A DNA stretch of 64,000 nucleotides from Hippophae tibetana (GCA_037013495.1 CM072806.1:21093501-21157500), one strand, 5' to 3'; shown: positions 47,430 through 59,197, numbered from the stretch's first letter. Notes: generated by a model not told the origin, from the sequence alone. Numbers and translations are program-made.

Positions 47430-47900
47430 AGCCCTTTAGTACATAATAAGGCAAAAATGGAGATACAGGATCACCTTGTCACAGTCATCTTCCAAGTTTA
47501 AATTACCCTATAATATCCCCGTTGATAATTCATGAATATGAGACAAATATGACACACACCATTATCTATTGAATCCACGGGGGATGAAATCCAAACTTTG
47601 TCTATAATAACTCGTAGAAAGCTCCATTCAATTTTATTATAAACCTTACTTATGTCAAGTTTTCAGATCATATTATAAGCTCTACTTTTTTGTCTGTTTT
47701 CAAGGTGGGTGTGGTGAAACTAACAAGCCACCAATATGTTATCACAGATGCATCAATTGGTTAATATCTTTGCAATTGTCTTGTAAGAGATATTGTAAAG
47801 ACTAATCGGTAAAATATGTGATATGTTCTTAGGACTATCAATTTTAGACGCTAAATTAATATGTATAAAATTAATAACTATTACCATATTTGTTAATTTG
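47430..47900 (-). mobile_element. LINE reverse-transcriptase relic
   Basis: On the minus strand: SHILPISLYNISYKTIAKILTN (47750-47830), then DNILVAC, LDLSKVYNKIEWSFLRVI (47590-47660), and CVIFVSYS followed by FKLGRxLxQGDPVSPF (47450-47560). These match the L1-type RT blocks RPISLCNVxYKI, DNILVAxE, DMSKAYDRVEW and GLRQGDPLSPYLF in the right order. A short deletion removed the segment between LTN and DNI. Stops are frequent and no endonuclease part is found nearby. Confidence 0.8.
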
Positions 47901-48587
47901 TAGAAACTCATAGGTGTTTGTTAATTTGTAGAAAGTCATAGGAGATTAAATTAAATAGTTAAAATTTTCATATATTTTAATTTAGAATAATTAATTAATC
48001 TCATAGTTGGTCTTGCAACGTGCACATGAAAATATGAGAAAACATTTAAAGCTATAAAGAATGGAAAAAATGAGTTTTTTTTCCTACTCACCATTCTCCT
48101 TTATGTAAGTCACTCGTTGACCTGACCAATGCGTTATTCATAACCAATAAATAATTTATTTATCTTACAAATTCTTTAAAGTTCTTTTAACTAAACAAAT
48201 GCATATAGAGCGCAATTTTAGAACAATATAATTTATATGTTACTTTTCTGTAACTTAATCTTTTAGTTATTGAAAAATGATAACACAATACAAAATTATC
48301 AAATTTTAAATTATTTATATTTTTATTATCAATTTTATAGTAATTATTTTTTATAAAAATAATTTATAAAGTTATATCTTAATAAAAATTAAAAAATATA
48401 AAAATATAATAAAAAATATTATTTATTACTATACAGTCATTAATTAAACTTCTATGAAAATTAATAAAAATAACAAATTACTATTTGTGTATAAATAAGG
48501 AAGATATGTGGTCATCCACTATTTTCTTAAATGTCTTTTCGGTCCCACCCTGTGTTGAAAAATTCTATGGGCGTTTATCATTTCAAT
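47901..48587. other. AT-rich intergenic DNA
   Basis: No gene recognised. A short pyrimidine-rich segment near 48080-48150 has mixed composition but no frame or family signature. Confidence 0.5.
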
Positions 48588-49060
48588 TAGGGGTGTTCAA
48601 CGGTCCGATTCGATCCGATTTTGGAAAAAAATATTTAACCGGATCGAACCATTTATATTACTCGGATCATACCAGACCGTTTATATTACTCAAACTGTTT
48701 ATATTACTCGGATCAAATCAGACCGTTTATATTACTCGGATCGGATCGGATCAGACCGTTTGAAACAGTTTTAATTATTATAAACCGAACCGGACCGGAC
48801 CCTTTGATTAATAAAATCGTTCGGTCCGATTCGGTTTCCAGTTTGGTTTGGTTTTTTGGACATCTTTAATGAAAAAAAATGTGAAAATTTTAATATATTT
48901 ATTAAAATGATCCGGTCCGATTCGATCGGTTTAAACCGAACCAGACCATTTGAAAAACAGTTTTTATAAATATAAATCGGACCGGATCGTTTGATTTGTA
49001 AAACCGTTCGATTCAGTTTTATAGTTTGGTCCGATCTGGACCGGTTTATGGACACCCCTA
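48588..49060. mobile_element. hAT-type MITE, non-autonomous, 473 nt
   Basis: The left end is TAGGGGTGTTCAACGGTCCG and the right end is TTTATGGACACCCCTA, giving a TAGGGGTGTYCA terminal inverted repeat widely seen in plant hAT-related MITEs. The interior is packed with GATCCGGT/ACCGGATC motifs on both strands. No coding capacity exists; apparent frames on both strands (48485-48763 and 48771-49070) are repeat-driven. The 8-bp target duplication is not exact. Confidence 0.75.
48645..48762. repeat. Internal tandem repeat CGTTTATATTACTCGGATC
   Basis: Four near-identical copies of the unit, interspersed with ATCAGAC spacers, lie inside the left half of the MITE. They end in a GATCGGATCGGATC run. 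Confidence 0.85.
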
Positions 49061-50959
49061 TAACATACACAATTTGTTGACTATTAGCAAAATTATATAT
49101 TATATATAATTATAAATATTTTAAATAAATAATTTTATTAAATAAATATAATTTAATAATATATATTTTTATTAGTTTTAAAAATTATTTATTAATTTAA
49201 TTTAAATTTTTATATTGATTATAATTTATCAATAATATTTATCTGTATTATTTTTTATTTTATATATATCATAAGTATTTAGCTTTTTAATGTGGATCTT
49301 TCTGTGTACAACTCACTGTTTTGAAATTGAGAAAAAAAATCTCATTGCTTTGAAAATGACCACCAAAGACAACAAGAAAAAAAAGGTAACATTCATATGG
49401 TTTTTAGTATTAAAATTATCCATTTTTTATTAAATAAAAAAAATATTATAAGATGATATTAAAATTTAAACCTATAATAATAGAAGTAAAAAATTATATT
49501 GTTTAAATTTTAGTATTCATCAATGTAGTTTGCAATAAAATTTAGAATTTTATACATTTTTTGTTATTGCTAAATTATAGTATATAATTTTATGGACTCT
49601 AAATTTGTTTTAAAAAATTAAAAAATAAATATCTTTAAAATTAATAATAAAAAAAATAATACTATTTAATATTAACTAATATCTCCTTCCATTCAAGATT
49701 TATGAATTTTAGTTGCTTTATTTTAAGTAATTTTCGGATTGTTTTGTTTTGTATGATACATCCACAAAACGGTTCAATTATTTGTAGATCTAAGGCACAC
49801 CAAATCCAAACAATTTCATAATATAAATAAAAGAAATACCGGGCACTACTTCTTTCAAGTGCAAGTCACGAGAAATTTCATTTTTAATATAAATAATTAA
49901 ATAATTTTCATTATATCAATATTATTACACATACAAAATAGTAAAAATATTATTTTTAATGTGTAACTATAAAAATAACATATTTTATTGTTATTAAAAT
50001 ATTATATCATATTATTTCATTTTTAATATAATTCAATTAAAATTAAATTAAAATTATTTAATATTAAATATTATTCAATTTTATTTTTATTATTATAAAT
50101 TTTAAGATATAATTTTTACAATTTAAAACAGAAAAAAAAAAAACACAGGAGACTACTTCTTTCAGTAGCAAGTCACGAGAAAACTGGAATCCAGTCAATC
50201 CACCAACGTCACCGCGGTAACCGAATCCAATGTGGGTGGCATAAAGCGAGTCAAAATGTCAGATCCAATCTGAATAACTGTTACTGAAATATATTAAATT
50301 TAAAAAATAAAATAAAACGGTTACTGAAATGTGATGTCTAGGTTCGGTGCCATTCAGTTTTGGTCAAATATTTTAAAATATTAATCAAATTAATAAATTT
50401 AAAATAAAAACAACTTATAATATATCAATTATAATATATTAAATCAATTAATTTAATCAATTTAACTTACAATTTAAACTTAATTATTTTTAAAATATAT
50501 TTAAATTATTATAACTTTAAATTAATGAAAAATTAATAATTAAAATTTATTATTTAATTAAAATAATATTTTAAATTAAGATTATATTTAGTTGATAGTA
50601 ATAAAAATGATAATATAAATTATTCAGTATATTTCTGTATTTTGTTTGAATGTTAATATGGAATGTAATATAAAGTATTCCAATAATAGCATGAATTATC
50701 ATTCCTTCCACATATCTTAGAAATGTGTCATAATGTTATATTTTTCTTATATATTTATATAATTAATTTTTAATCATTTTATTTCATTTAAAAATCAACA
50801 AAACTATTTCTAATTTTTGCATCATTTATAATTTTATAAATTTTATTTTAATATTTATCATTATTTTGATTATAATACTCAAATAAACATAATAATAGTT
50901 AAAAAGTTTGTAAATGATAGACCTATTTAACTTAGAATGGGATGAATATGTTATTTTCA
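49061..50959. other. AT-rich intergenic DNA
   Basis: Mostly A/T-rich. A mini-frame MTTKDNKKKK at 49358-49387 is followed by a GTAACA donor-like site, resembling a stranded first exon with no partner. The segment 50140-50300 is of balanced composition (CACCGCGGTAACCGAATCC) and promoter-like, but no gene follows. Confidence 0.45.
49843..50184. repeat. Direct repeat pair around an AT-rich insert
   Basis: ACTACTTCTTTCAAGTGCAA...CACGAGAAA at 49845-49877 recurs as ACTACTTCTTTCAGTAGCAA...CACGAGAAA at 50152-50184, about 307 nt apart. Between the copies is very AT-rich DNA without features. Confidence 0.7.
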
Positions 50960-51815
50960 ATTTTTATCAATTTATAATTTAATAACTTAAATAAAGCGAT
51001 TAGACATATAATCGCATGTAAAAATAAAATACGGAATAAAATAATAACACACGATATTTTTAAGTAAAACTAACTTACGTCACAAGAGATGACCTAAAAG
51101 GAAAACCATCGGTCCACTAGACCACCTAAATTTTTACTATGAAAATAAAATGTGTACGTACAAACTCGATCTTATGTTATCATCCCTAAGATACTGTTCC
51201 AATGTACTTTACTTATAAACCTCTGCTCTGTTTTCACAGTTTCTAAAAATAGAGTGAGTGATTTCCAGACCAACATTCCAATAAGCTTCTCACCAATCAA
51301 ATATGTTCTCAAATTAACAACAAAATAGTTAGCACAAAAACACAAGTGTCTGCATGTATTCTAGAACAAATTTAATAATGAATAATCCTAACTAGATGAT
51401 TCAAAATATATGTCATTTAAATCAAATCAACTAGCAAAATATAGAGAAAAAAGATTAAGCATAATTTCAGTAAAAATAACTTCTTTGAAATTTAATAATT
51501 AAATCAAATAATCATGATATCTCATAAACTTATTTAATATAAATATCTAAAAATCTAATAAAAAGGAATTAAACTTATATTATAACTAACAAATCATTAA
51601 CATGTGTTATTAAATGCATGAATGCAATCCTATGTGTCATAGTTATAAAAGATATACATGAAGTGTGACTATCTGAAACTCGAGCACTTGTTCGGTTTTT
51701 CTTGATAAACTTGATAACAGGTCTAAAAACAAGTTTATAGGTTAATATTTTGTCCACGAAAATAGTTAATACTCATAGTCTTTACAAACTCCCCATTTGG
51801 CATTTTCGTGTGGCA
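50960..51815 (-). repeat. 3' LTR of the truncated Copia element
   Basis: On the minus strand it starts near TGTAAAGACTATGAG, just after AAATGCCAAATGGGGAG, a polypurine tract of the kind preceding Maximus/SIRE LTRs. It shares several blocks in order with the LTR at 46068-47350. The left boundary is approximate. Confidence 0.6.
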
Positions 51816-53228
51816 AAACTTCTCACTCACTATATAACACTTATAAAAATAAGATAAAAATACAATGATGTCTTAGACTCTATAACGAAACTATCTTATG
51901 GTTTGATGAATTCATCTTCATCGCAACTTTACAAGCTTGTAAGTAACTAAAATGACATAAACAAAACATACGACAATTTGGCTTGAAAGCCTCATTGTAC
52001 ATTAGTTCAATTTACATAGAAATAAGCGAAGTGTAAAGAATAGTCATGTAGTATGCATCCAATCCAATCAAGCTTAAATAAGCTTAAATAAATATGTTCT
52101 TTCCCTATATGTATAACAAAATAAAACATGGAAGTGAAACACACTCTCTCCCTTTTTAATATACAAGAAGGACAAAACATTGGACAAAACAGAGTAATGT
52201 AGAAGTGCATTGTGCTTTAAACTCCCCCTAAGTTCTATAACTCTTTAACTTAGAAACCAATTAAAAAAATGTAATAAATAAAAAAATGTAAATGAAAAAA
52301 ATTTGAATTTTTTTTTAAATTTTCATAAATAGCCACATATGGTATTAAATTTATTTATTCACAAACAAACACACAACCAATTTAGAACTCATCATTTTTT
52401 AACTCAAATTTTGATTATTTATCATATAAATAAGCAATTAGAGTAGAAGAGGTACAAAAGCACACTTCACACATATAATGATATATTGACATTTACTTAA
52501 AGCAGTATATATGTTTAAACTCTACAAATATGTCAATTAATTCATTTAAGACCTATTAGGAAAGACTCAAAAGAAAAAAAATATCACCTATCATATAAAA
52601 TTATAATCGAGTCTTCAATATCACAAAATAAAATATATCTACCAAAAAATGACTTAAATTTTTTATTTTTTTATTTTATAAATGAGCCACATATTTTAAC
52701 CTCAATTGGCTCTTTCTTTTTGTGCATTACAAGTACAAGTTTTATAAGTAGTTTATTTTTGCATAATTTTTCCTTTTTTGTACAAGCTATAAATCTAGCA
52801 TGATGGCTTTCACACTGGTTGTGAGGTAGCCTTGTCTGCTCGTTGCGGTAGCTCTCTCAATACTAGATGCCTTCATACAGTAAAGTTTTGGAAAGTAAGA
52901 AATAAAAACCAACACAATGTTACAATCAAGATTAGTTGAAGTCCTAAAGTCTTTCAAGAAAATTCATAAACTTTAAGCATAACATAAATGTATGTTCGTG
53001 AGTGTGTGAAATTTTTTATGTCAACATCAATCATCACGTGTACAAGAATACGTGTGTGCATAAGTCAAAATTGTAGAATAATTTATACAATAAATATCAA
53101 AATGAGTCGAGTCACTAAAAACGAGGTTATATATATATATATATTTGTGTATGTGTAATTATTAAATAAGTTCAATATTGTGTTGGCCAGATAAGGATTC
53201 TACTTCTATTTCTCCCTTTTTTTAAAAT
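51816..53228 (-). other. Post-pol non-coding region of the Copia element
   Basis: Long AT-rich region between the RNase H end and the 3' LTR. SIRE/Maximus elements often carry a large extra region here, but no envelope-like frame is visible. Small apparent frames (51575-51757, 52007-52210) are not convincing. Confidence 0.45.
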
Positions 53229-55250
53229 TCAATTTGAGGGAAAAATTCCCAAGGTACTCCTAAGATACTTAAATCTTCGGGTGTTTATGACTTTGGTGAA
53301 TATATCAGCTAGTTGTCTCTTAGTATGTACAAATTCAAGTGTCACTACTTTCTCTTCAACTAATTCTTGAATAATGTGATGCTTAATGTTAATGTGATTA
53401 GTTCTAGAATATTGAATTGGGTTCTTAGAAATATATATAGCACTAGAGTTATCACAATATAAGGGAAACATATGTTGTGGTTGACCCTAGAGCATGTTTT
53501 TCTTCCAAGAATTTGTTTACAAGAGCTTCCTGCAGCAATGTATTCTACCTTAGTTATAGAAAGTGAGATAAAGTTTTTATTTTTACTATGCTAGGATAAT
53601 AAGTTGTTCCCAATGTAGAAGCAACCACCTGATATGCTCTTTCTATCATCCTGGTCTCCTACCTAGTCGACATTTGTATAACCACTTACCTCACAAGTAG
53701 GGTTAGTAGCAAAATATAGACCATAATTACTTGTTCTTGAGATATACCTTATGATTCTTTGTACATTCTCTAAGTGTGATTCCTTAGGGTCAACTTGATA
53801 ATGGGCACACACACCAACACTAAAACATATGTCAAACCTACTTGTAGTGAGGTAGAGTAAACTACATATCATACTCCTTATAAAGGATTTGATCAACACT
53901 TTTACCTTGAGTTTCCTTTATAATTTTTGTGCTGGTACCTAAAGAAGTCCTTAATGGCTACTAGTTTCAAGGCCAAACCTTATAACAAGGTTACATGCGT
54001 ACTTGGTTTGAGAAATAAATATATTATCATGAGATTGTTTGATTTGTAAAACAAGAAAGAAAGTCATTTCACCTACCATGGACATTTCAAATTCATTTGT
54101 CATAACATGCACAAAATCATCCACTAGTACACTAGATGTAGATCCAAAAACTATGTCATCCACATAAATTTGAGCAATAAAGATCTTATCACTACTCTTT
54201 TTAATGAGTAGTCTTATCAATTCCCCCTCAAATAAACCCCTTGTTCAAGAGATGGTTGGTAAGTCTCCCATACCATGCTCGAAGAGCTTATTTCAAACCA
54301 TAAAGAGCTTTGTGAAGTTTGTAAACATGATTTGGAAATTTCAGATCAACAAATCCTTTTGGTTGTTCCACGTATACCTTTTCATTCAAAAAGGCATACT
54401 TAACATCCATTTGATATAATTTGAATTTCATATGACGAGCGATAGCAAGTAAAATACTAATTGACTCTAGTCTAGCTACAGGTGCAAATGTTTAATCAAA
54501 GTCAACTCCTTTTACTCGTGTGTAGCCTTGAGCTACCAAACTAGCCTTATTTCTAACAATAAGGTTAGTTCATCAGATTTATTTTTGAGCACTCATTTTG
54601 TTCCAATGAGATTTTTGTTTTTAGGCTTAGGTACTAATATCCACACATGATTTCTTTCAAATTGAGCTAACTCATTCTGCACGGAATTTATCCAAAATTC
54701 ATCCCTTAGGGCTTCATTCATATTTTTTGGTTCAAATTGAGAAATATAGCATAAATGGGTTACCTCACTTATTTTTCTTCTTCTTGTTACCATGCTTTCA
54801 TTATGATCTCCAATTATATTCTTAATAGGATGATTTTTTGAATTACAAGTTGGATTTATCATTGATAAGGTTGACGTTTCTTCCTTCTTTTCTTCTCTTT
54901 CCTCAAACTCTTCTTTTTTTCCAATCGTGCCACTGGTCATTGTTAATTAAGGTGTTGTGAGATTTATTTTATTATCAATTTCTTCACTTGTAATCGGTTT
55001 ACATGCATCATCTATAGCGAAATTTATAGATTCCATAACAACATTAGTTCTACAGTTGAAGACTCTATAGGCTCTACTGTTTATGGAATAACCAAGAAAT
55101 ATACCTTTATCATTTCTTGAATCAAACTTGCCTACCTGTTCTCGATCCTTAAGTATGTAGCATTTACTTCCAAAAACATGCATCAATTTCATATTAGGTT
55201 TTTTTACCTCTCCATATCTCATAAGGAGTTTGGTTTGTACCTAGGCAAAG
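53229..55250 (-). pseudogene. Copia pol remnant (integrase end, RT, RNase H)
   Basis: From right to left: TNQTPYEIWRGKK and FGSKCYILKDREQVGKFDS then GIFLGYSINSRAYRVFN (integrase C-terminal part, 54947-55250); EALRDEFWINSVQNELAQFERN and WILVPKP (54593-54720, start of RT); the central RT, read with frameshifts across 54221-54590; IAQIYVDDIVFGST (catalytic YVDD, 54100-54180); SLLYLTTSRFDICFSV and YISRTSNYGLYF (53690-53860); and RNase H with LYCDNSSAIYISKNPIQ and KRQLADIFTKVI (53229-53471). The order and spacing are normal for Copia, but stops and frameshifts divide it into at least five frames. Confidence 0.85.
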
Positions 55251-55255
55251 ATATA

Positions 55256-57197
55256 TGTTGTCTCTTTTGGAGAACATAAAACGTGCAAGTAAACACGGTC
55301 ACAAGTAATAAAATTTGATAAGTAAAGTATCGTTCCAATGGAGATTTGTCACTATAGTTTATTGAGTACTAAAATTATTCCACTCTAATTTTATCAAAAA
55401 GAATCGTTAATTGAAAGGAGTTAAATAAAGAGTTTTATAACAAAAAAAAAGAATTCTTGGATTGCAGTTTTTCACCAAATTAATCCACTCGAATCATATT
55501 ATTTTCTCTTGATTTATATTTTTATAGTAAATTTAATTTGTCAACCGAAAATTTCTAATTTTATCCATACATCTTTTCTGAGCTTCGTATAGACACACAT
55601 CGTTAAATTAATTCACTATATTCCTATGAGAATTAAATTCACCAAGATTCATTACGTTCTAAGTTCTCAAATGGTCACACATATGATAAAAGTATATTAC
55701 TATCTTTCATATATACGTGTTATTCTATCCATGAACAATATACATAAAAATACTTCTTCCAAGTTTATTTAAGTGCCACAGATCATTTGATAAATTTTCC
55801 AATAATCAAAAGCATTAAGCACAAATAGAATAAACAAATTAAAAGTCTTATAAATCATTCAAAAATAATTAAATTCAAGCTTTATAAATTTAGATAAAAC
55901 GCAACCCTAGAAAAATTAAATTACTTCATAAATAAAAATAAAAATTACAGTAGTTAAGGAATATCAAATGAAGAACACAAAGAAAATTAAAACATTTCTG
56001 CTCCTAAATTTTTGGCATACGCAGAACACAACAGAAGCCAAAAATGGCTTCTGCGTGTACCATTGTCCAAAACACGAACCTAAAAACCAAACTCAAAAAC
56101 TAAAAACTCCATTTTTAGCAATAAATTCTTTATTTATAGCTAAACAAAATACATTTTTTAGACACGTGGGAGACAAAATAACGTATTGAAAATAATAATA
56201 AATTCTACGTGGGGGACAAGACGCTTGAAACACGCACTCATGTGTTTAAAATATAAATATCGCAAAATAGGTGAGCATGTGCCGCTGTTTTTTCGTTTCA
56301 ATTCATGCTGCCACGTGTCGCCATCTCATTGGCTCAAAGATATAATGGGACACGTGGTAGGAAATTATTCGCTGTGAAAAGAGAGTGAAAGAAGATGCGT
56401 CACACGGGATTACTGTGATCGAGGACACGTGGCGCATGCAAAATATGCTAGGATCGAGCGTCGTTTCTGTGTTTTTCTCTTAACGAAACACATACCACGT
56501 GTCATCTCCTTATTTGATGAAATGATATTTGGGACACGTGGCGTTGTATTACTCGTTGGAACAAGAGGGCGCACGAAGCTTCAGTGGACTGCGTCATACG
56601 GGAAATGGCTTGCGTAGCAGACACGTGGGTCCCACCTTGCACGTTGACCTACGCGACATGTGGGCCCCCACGGCGCACCGAGCCGCGTGACCTAGAAAAC
56701 CTACGTCCATTCGCTTTGGTCGGGTTTCAAAGACACTTGCTCATCCCCACCGTTGCTTTTCTGATCTGACGATTCACGTGGCGCACAGACTTCTCTCCTG
56801 CCCAAAAAAATAAAATTTTCTTAATTGCATTTTAGCCCTCCAATTTAATTCAAATTAAATTTTAAACTTTCTTTAATTAAAATTCAGCCCTTTTCTAATT
56901 TAAATTAAATTTTAAACTTTTAATAATTAAAATTAAGCCCGATTTTAATTCAAATTATATTTTAGACTTTTATTAATTGCAATTAAACATTCTTTAATTT
57001 TAAATTATATTTTCGGACATAAATTTGCAATTAAGTACGTTTTCATTTCAAATTCTTTAATTTTCTTAAAAATATATTCCTTAACAAATAAATAGTAATT
57101 ATTAATTTATTCAACTAAAATTAACTAAAAATGTTAAGAAACTAGCAATTATAATTAATAGAATAGATGAAAATAACTATATAAAATACAGTTATCA
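55256..57197 (-). repeat. 3' LTR of the Gypsy LARD (1942 nt)
   Basis: Plus-strand ends are TGTTGTCTC and CAGTTATCA. The first 395 nt (55256-55650) match the right LTR (58826-59197) closely except for about 25 nt (CATCTTTTCTGAGCTTCG...) missing there. The body contains the CACGTG cluster. The element's LTR start (minus strand) is TGATAACTGTATTTTATATA, similar in style to the Gypsy LTR copies A-D. Confidence 0.8.
56160..56785 (-). promoter_or_regulatory. Cluster of eight CACGTG (G-box/ABRE-like) motifs inside the LTR
   Basis: Exact CACGTG hexamers start at 56163, 56312, 56351, 56426, 56496, 56535, 56622 and 56775. Most read ACACGTGG; six share that orientation and two (56312, 56496) are inverted. 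Variants TACGTGGG (56206) and CATGTGGG (56656) add to the set. ACGTGGC is the core of abscisic-acid response elements bound by bZIP factors, and CACGTG is the G-box bound by bZIP and bHLH (PIF-type) factors. The island is much richer in G and C than the flanking DNA. Whether it drives transcription is not shown by the sequence. Confidence 0.75.
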
Positions 57198-57719
57198 CAC
57201 CCCTAAACTTAAGTTTTTGCTAGTCCTTGAGCAAAAGGAAAGAAATAAAACCAAGATAACTGCTTTTAAAATAGTGATTTTCAAAATATTTCTTTTTAGT
57301 CATTTCAAATAACATAATTCAAAGAAATAAAAGAATTTTATCTAAGTATCAAAATCAATTTAAAAATATATTACATTTTAACAATGAATTTTAGTGTGTG
57401 TTGAAGTCTTTTCATATTTCATCACATGCAATCCGGATCAGTTTATGCAAATATGAACGCAAATAAATTTTAATGAAATCACAAATCTCATAAGTTTATT
57501 TTTCATTTCTCTCTTCACTAATGTAGACAAACACAACCAAAATTCAATAGGATTTTATTAAGCTTGTAATGTATGGCTTAGGTAAAGGTAGGATAAAAGA
57601 TCATATTTAGCTCAAAACTTTTCCTAAACACATCATTTTAGGATTGAAACAAGATACCTTCTATCATCACAATAAACACTTCCTAATTTGGGATTTAACA
57701 TCACATACAATAATCATTT

Positions 57720-57795
57720 TTTTTCTTTTTTTTTCTTTTTTTTCTTTTCAGAATCTATTTTTTTTCTTTTTTTTCAATATCCTCTTTTTTTCCCC
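57720..57795. repeat. T-rich (CTTTTTT)n low-complexity tract
   Basis: Repeated TTTTCTTTTTTTT units form a pyrimidine tract in the Gypsy LARD interior. Confidence 0.8.
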
Positions 57796-57861
57796 GATAT
57801 ATCTTAAAATATTTACTAACAATTGTCACTTGTTAGTGAGATAAGAAAAATAGATATATCT

Positions 57862-57863
<2 letters not shown>

Positions 57864-57900
<37 letters not shown>
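57864..57900. repeat. (AT)n microsatellite
   Basis: An AT dinucleotide run of about 18 units in the Gypsy LARD interior. Confidence 0.9.
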
Positions 57901-57902
<2 letters not shown>

Positions 57903-58800
57903 AAGTAGGCTTTTGAAATGAAATAAAAATATATATATAAACTTTGAAGCTCAAAAGGGGTATACTACAGATAAAGCATGTGAAGGTAGATAGAAAGGCT
58001 CAAACGATCCAAAGATGACCTAAATCATTTTTTTAGTTAAATGTTATCTATAATTTTGTCTCGAGAGAAAATCAAACAAATTCTAATAACTATGACACCA
58101 TAAATATTAATCGAATTCCATACTCACATAAACCTTCTCTAAATTACCATAGCAACTAAAAAATCAAGACTAGTGCTTATAAATATTTATTCTTGTAAAA
58201 ATGAAACATACGTAAAAATTATTCATAACTTAGATAATATTCAAATGTTTCAAGGAGATATGCATCATTTAAACCGAAGAAATAAAAATAAATCACCATT
58301 TAGAGCAAAATATCATCAATTAACCATACAAATAAAATTTCACAAGCAAAAACACCCAGAAAATATTTCAATTAAGATCAATATCTCTGCCACCCCCAAA
58401 CTTAATATACACATTTTCCTTAATGTGTGAACATTAAAGAACATATGAGATGGGTTTAAAGAAACTTCCTGGTTTGATTTGTATGGTTAAAATCCAAAAT
58501 AGATTCATTTCTTCAAATTTGTACCTACGAAAAATAAAATAACAACATAAAGAAATATAGAATAATAATACATGCGAAAAAAAACACATGGGTTGCCTCC
58601 CAAGAAGCGCTTGATTTATAGTCGTCAGCTTGACTTCTTAATTTTTTTCTTTTTGTGAGTTAAAATTTGTGTGTCAAACAAAATCTTAACTTAAGAGAAA
58701 ATTGAAAAAATAAATTAAGCAAGCAACAATAAGCATAATTTTTTTTGGAATTAAAATCAGATTGATTGATATTAATATCAACAATGAAAATAGTAAACAA

Positions 58801-58825
58801 ATTCCCAACAACGTCGGCAAAAACT
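58801..58825 (-). other. Degenerate primer binding site of the Gypsy LARD
   Basis: The minus strand reads GTTTTTGCCGACGTTGTTGG right after the LTR end AGAGACAACA. It resembles the same site near 37896 and the intact TGGCGCCGTTGCCGGGG consensus, with transitions. Confidence 0.75.
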
Positions 58826-59197
58826 TGTTGTCTCTTTTGGAGAACATAAAAGGTGCAAGTATACACGGTCACAAGTAATAAAATTTGATAATTAAAGTAT
58901 CGTTCCCATGGAGATTTGTCATTACAGTTTGTTGAGTACTAAAATTATTTCACTCTAATTTTATCCAAAACAATCGTTAATTGAAAAGAGTTAAATAAAG
59001 AGTTTTATAACAAAAAGAATAAAAATTATAGGATTATAATTTTTCACCAAATTAATACACTCGAATCATATTATTTTCTCCTTATTTATATTTTTATATT
59101 AAATTTAATTTGTTAATCAAAAATTTCTAATTTTATCCATATTAACTCGTTAAATTAATTCACTATATTCCTATGAGAATTAAATTCACCAAGATTC
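58826..59197 (-). repeat. 5' LTR of the Gypsy LARD, truncated
   Basis: Only about 372 nt of the LTR (its PBS-proximal end) remain. The match to the left LTR stops abruptly at ACCAAGATTC; the sequence beyond is unrelated. Confidence 0.8.

Larger units (their letters stand above)
50960..55255 (-). mobile_element. Copia retrotransposon (SIRE/Maximus-like), 5'-truncated
   Basis: The 3' LTR lies at about 50960-51815, followed rightwards by a non-coding post-pol region, RNase H, RT and the end of integrase, all on the minus strand. The 5' part (gag, protease, most of integrase, 5' LTR) is missing. The element stops at 55255, exactly where the Gypsy LARD begins, and no continuation is seen after that element, so a deletion accompanied or followed the insertion. 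Confidence 0.75.
57198..58800 (-). other. Internal region of the Gypsy LARD
   Basis: Non-coding. It contains T-rich and (AT)n simple repeats, the post-pol signatures noted for the element and no gag or pol motif. The plus-strand frames at 57644-57844 and 58173-58430 are low-complexity or antisense and not credible. Confidence 0.6.
55256..59197 (-). mobile_element. Non-autonomous Gypsy element (LARD-like), 5' LTR truncated
   Basis: Left LTR 55256-57197, internal 57198-58825 and truncated right LTR 58826-59197. Read on the minus strand, the right LTR end is followed by GTTTTTGCCGACGTTGTTGGG, a decayed form of the TGGCGCCGTTGCCGGGG primer binding segment. The interior has the post-pol signatures AAGCGCTTCTTGGGAGGCAA (about 58592-58611) and TTAAGTTTGGGGGTGG (about 58390). 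A polypurine-like AAACTTAAGTTTAGGGGTG adjoins the left LTR. No gag or pol remains. Confidence 0.8.

Noticed and set aside
48485..49070. Frames of 92 and 99 codons
   Set aside because: They are created by the GATC-rich repeats of the MITE and read repeat units, not protein motifs.
49358..49395. Mini-exon MTTKDNKKKK followed by a donor-like GTAACA
   Set aside because: No partner exon found; ten codons of Lys-rich text arise easily from A-rich DNA.
55968..56769. Several plus-strand frames of 60-73 codons
   Set aside because: They lie antisense within the Gypsy LTR and overlap the CACGTG island, whose composition keeps frames open by chance.
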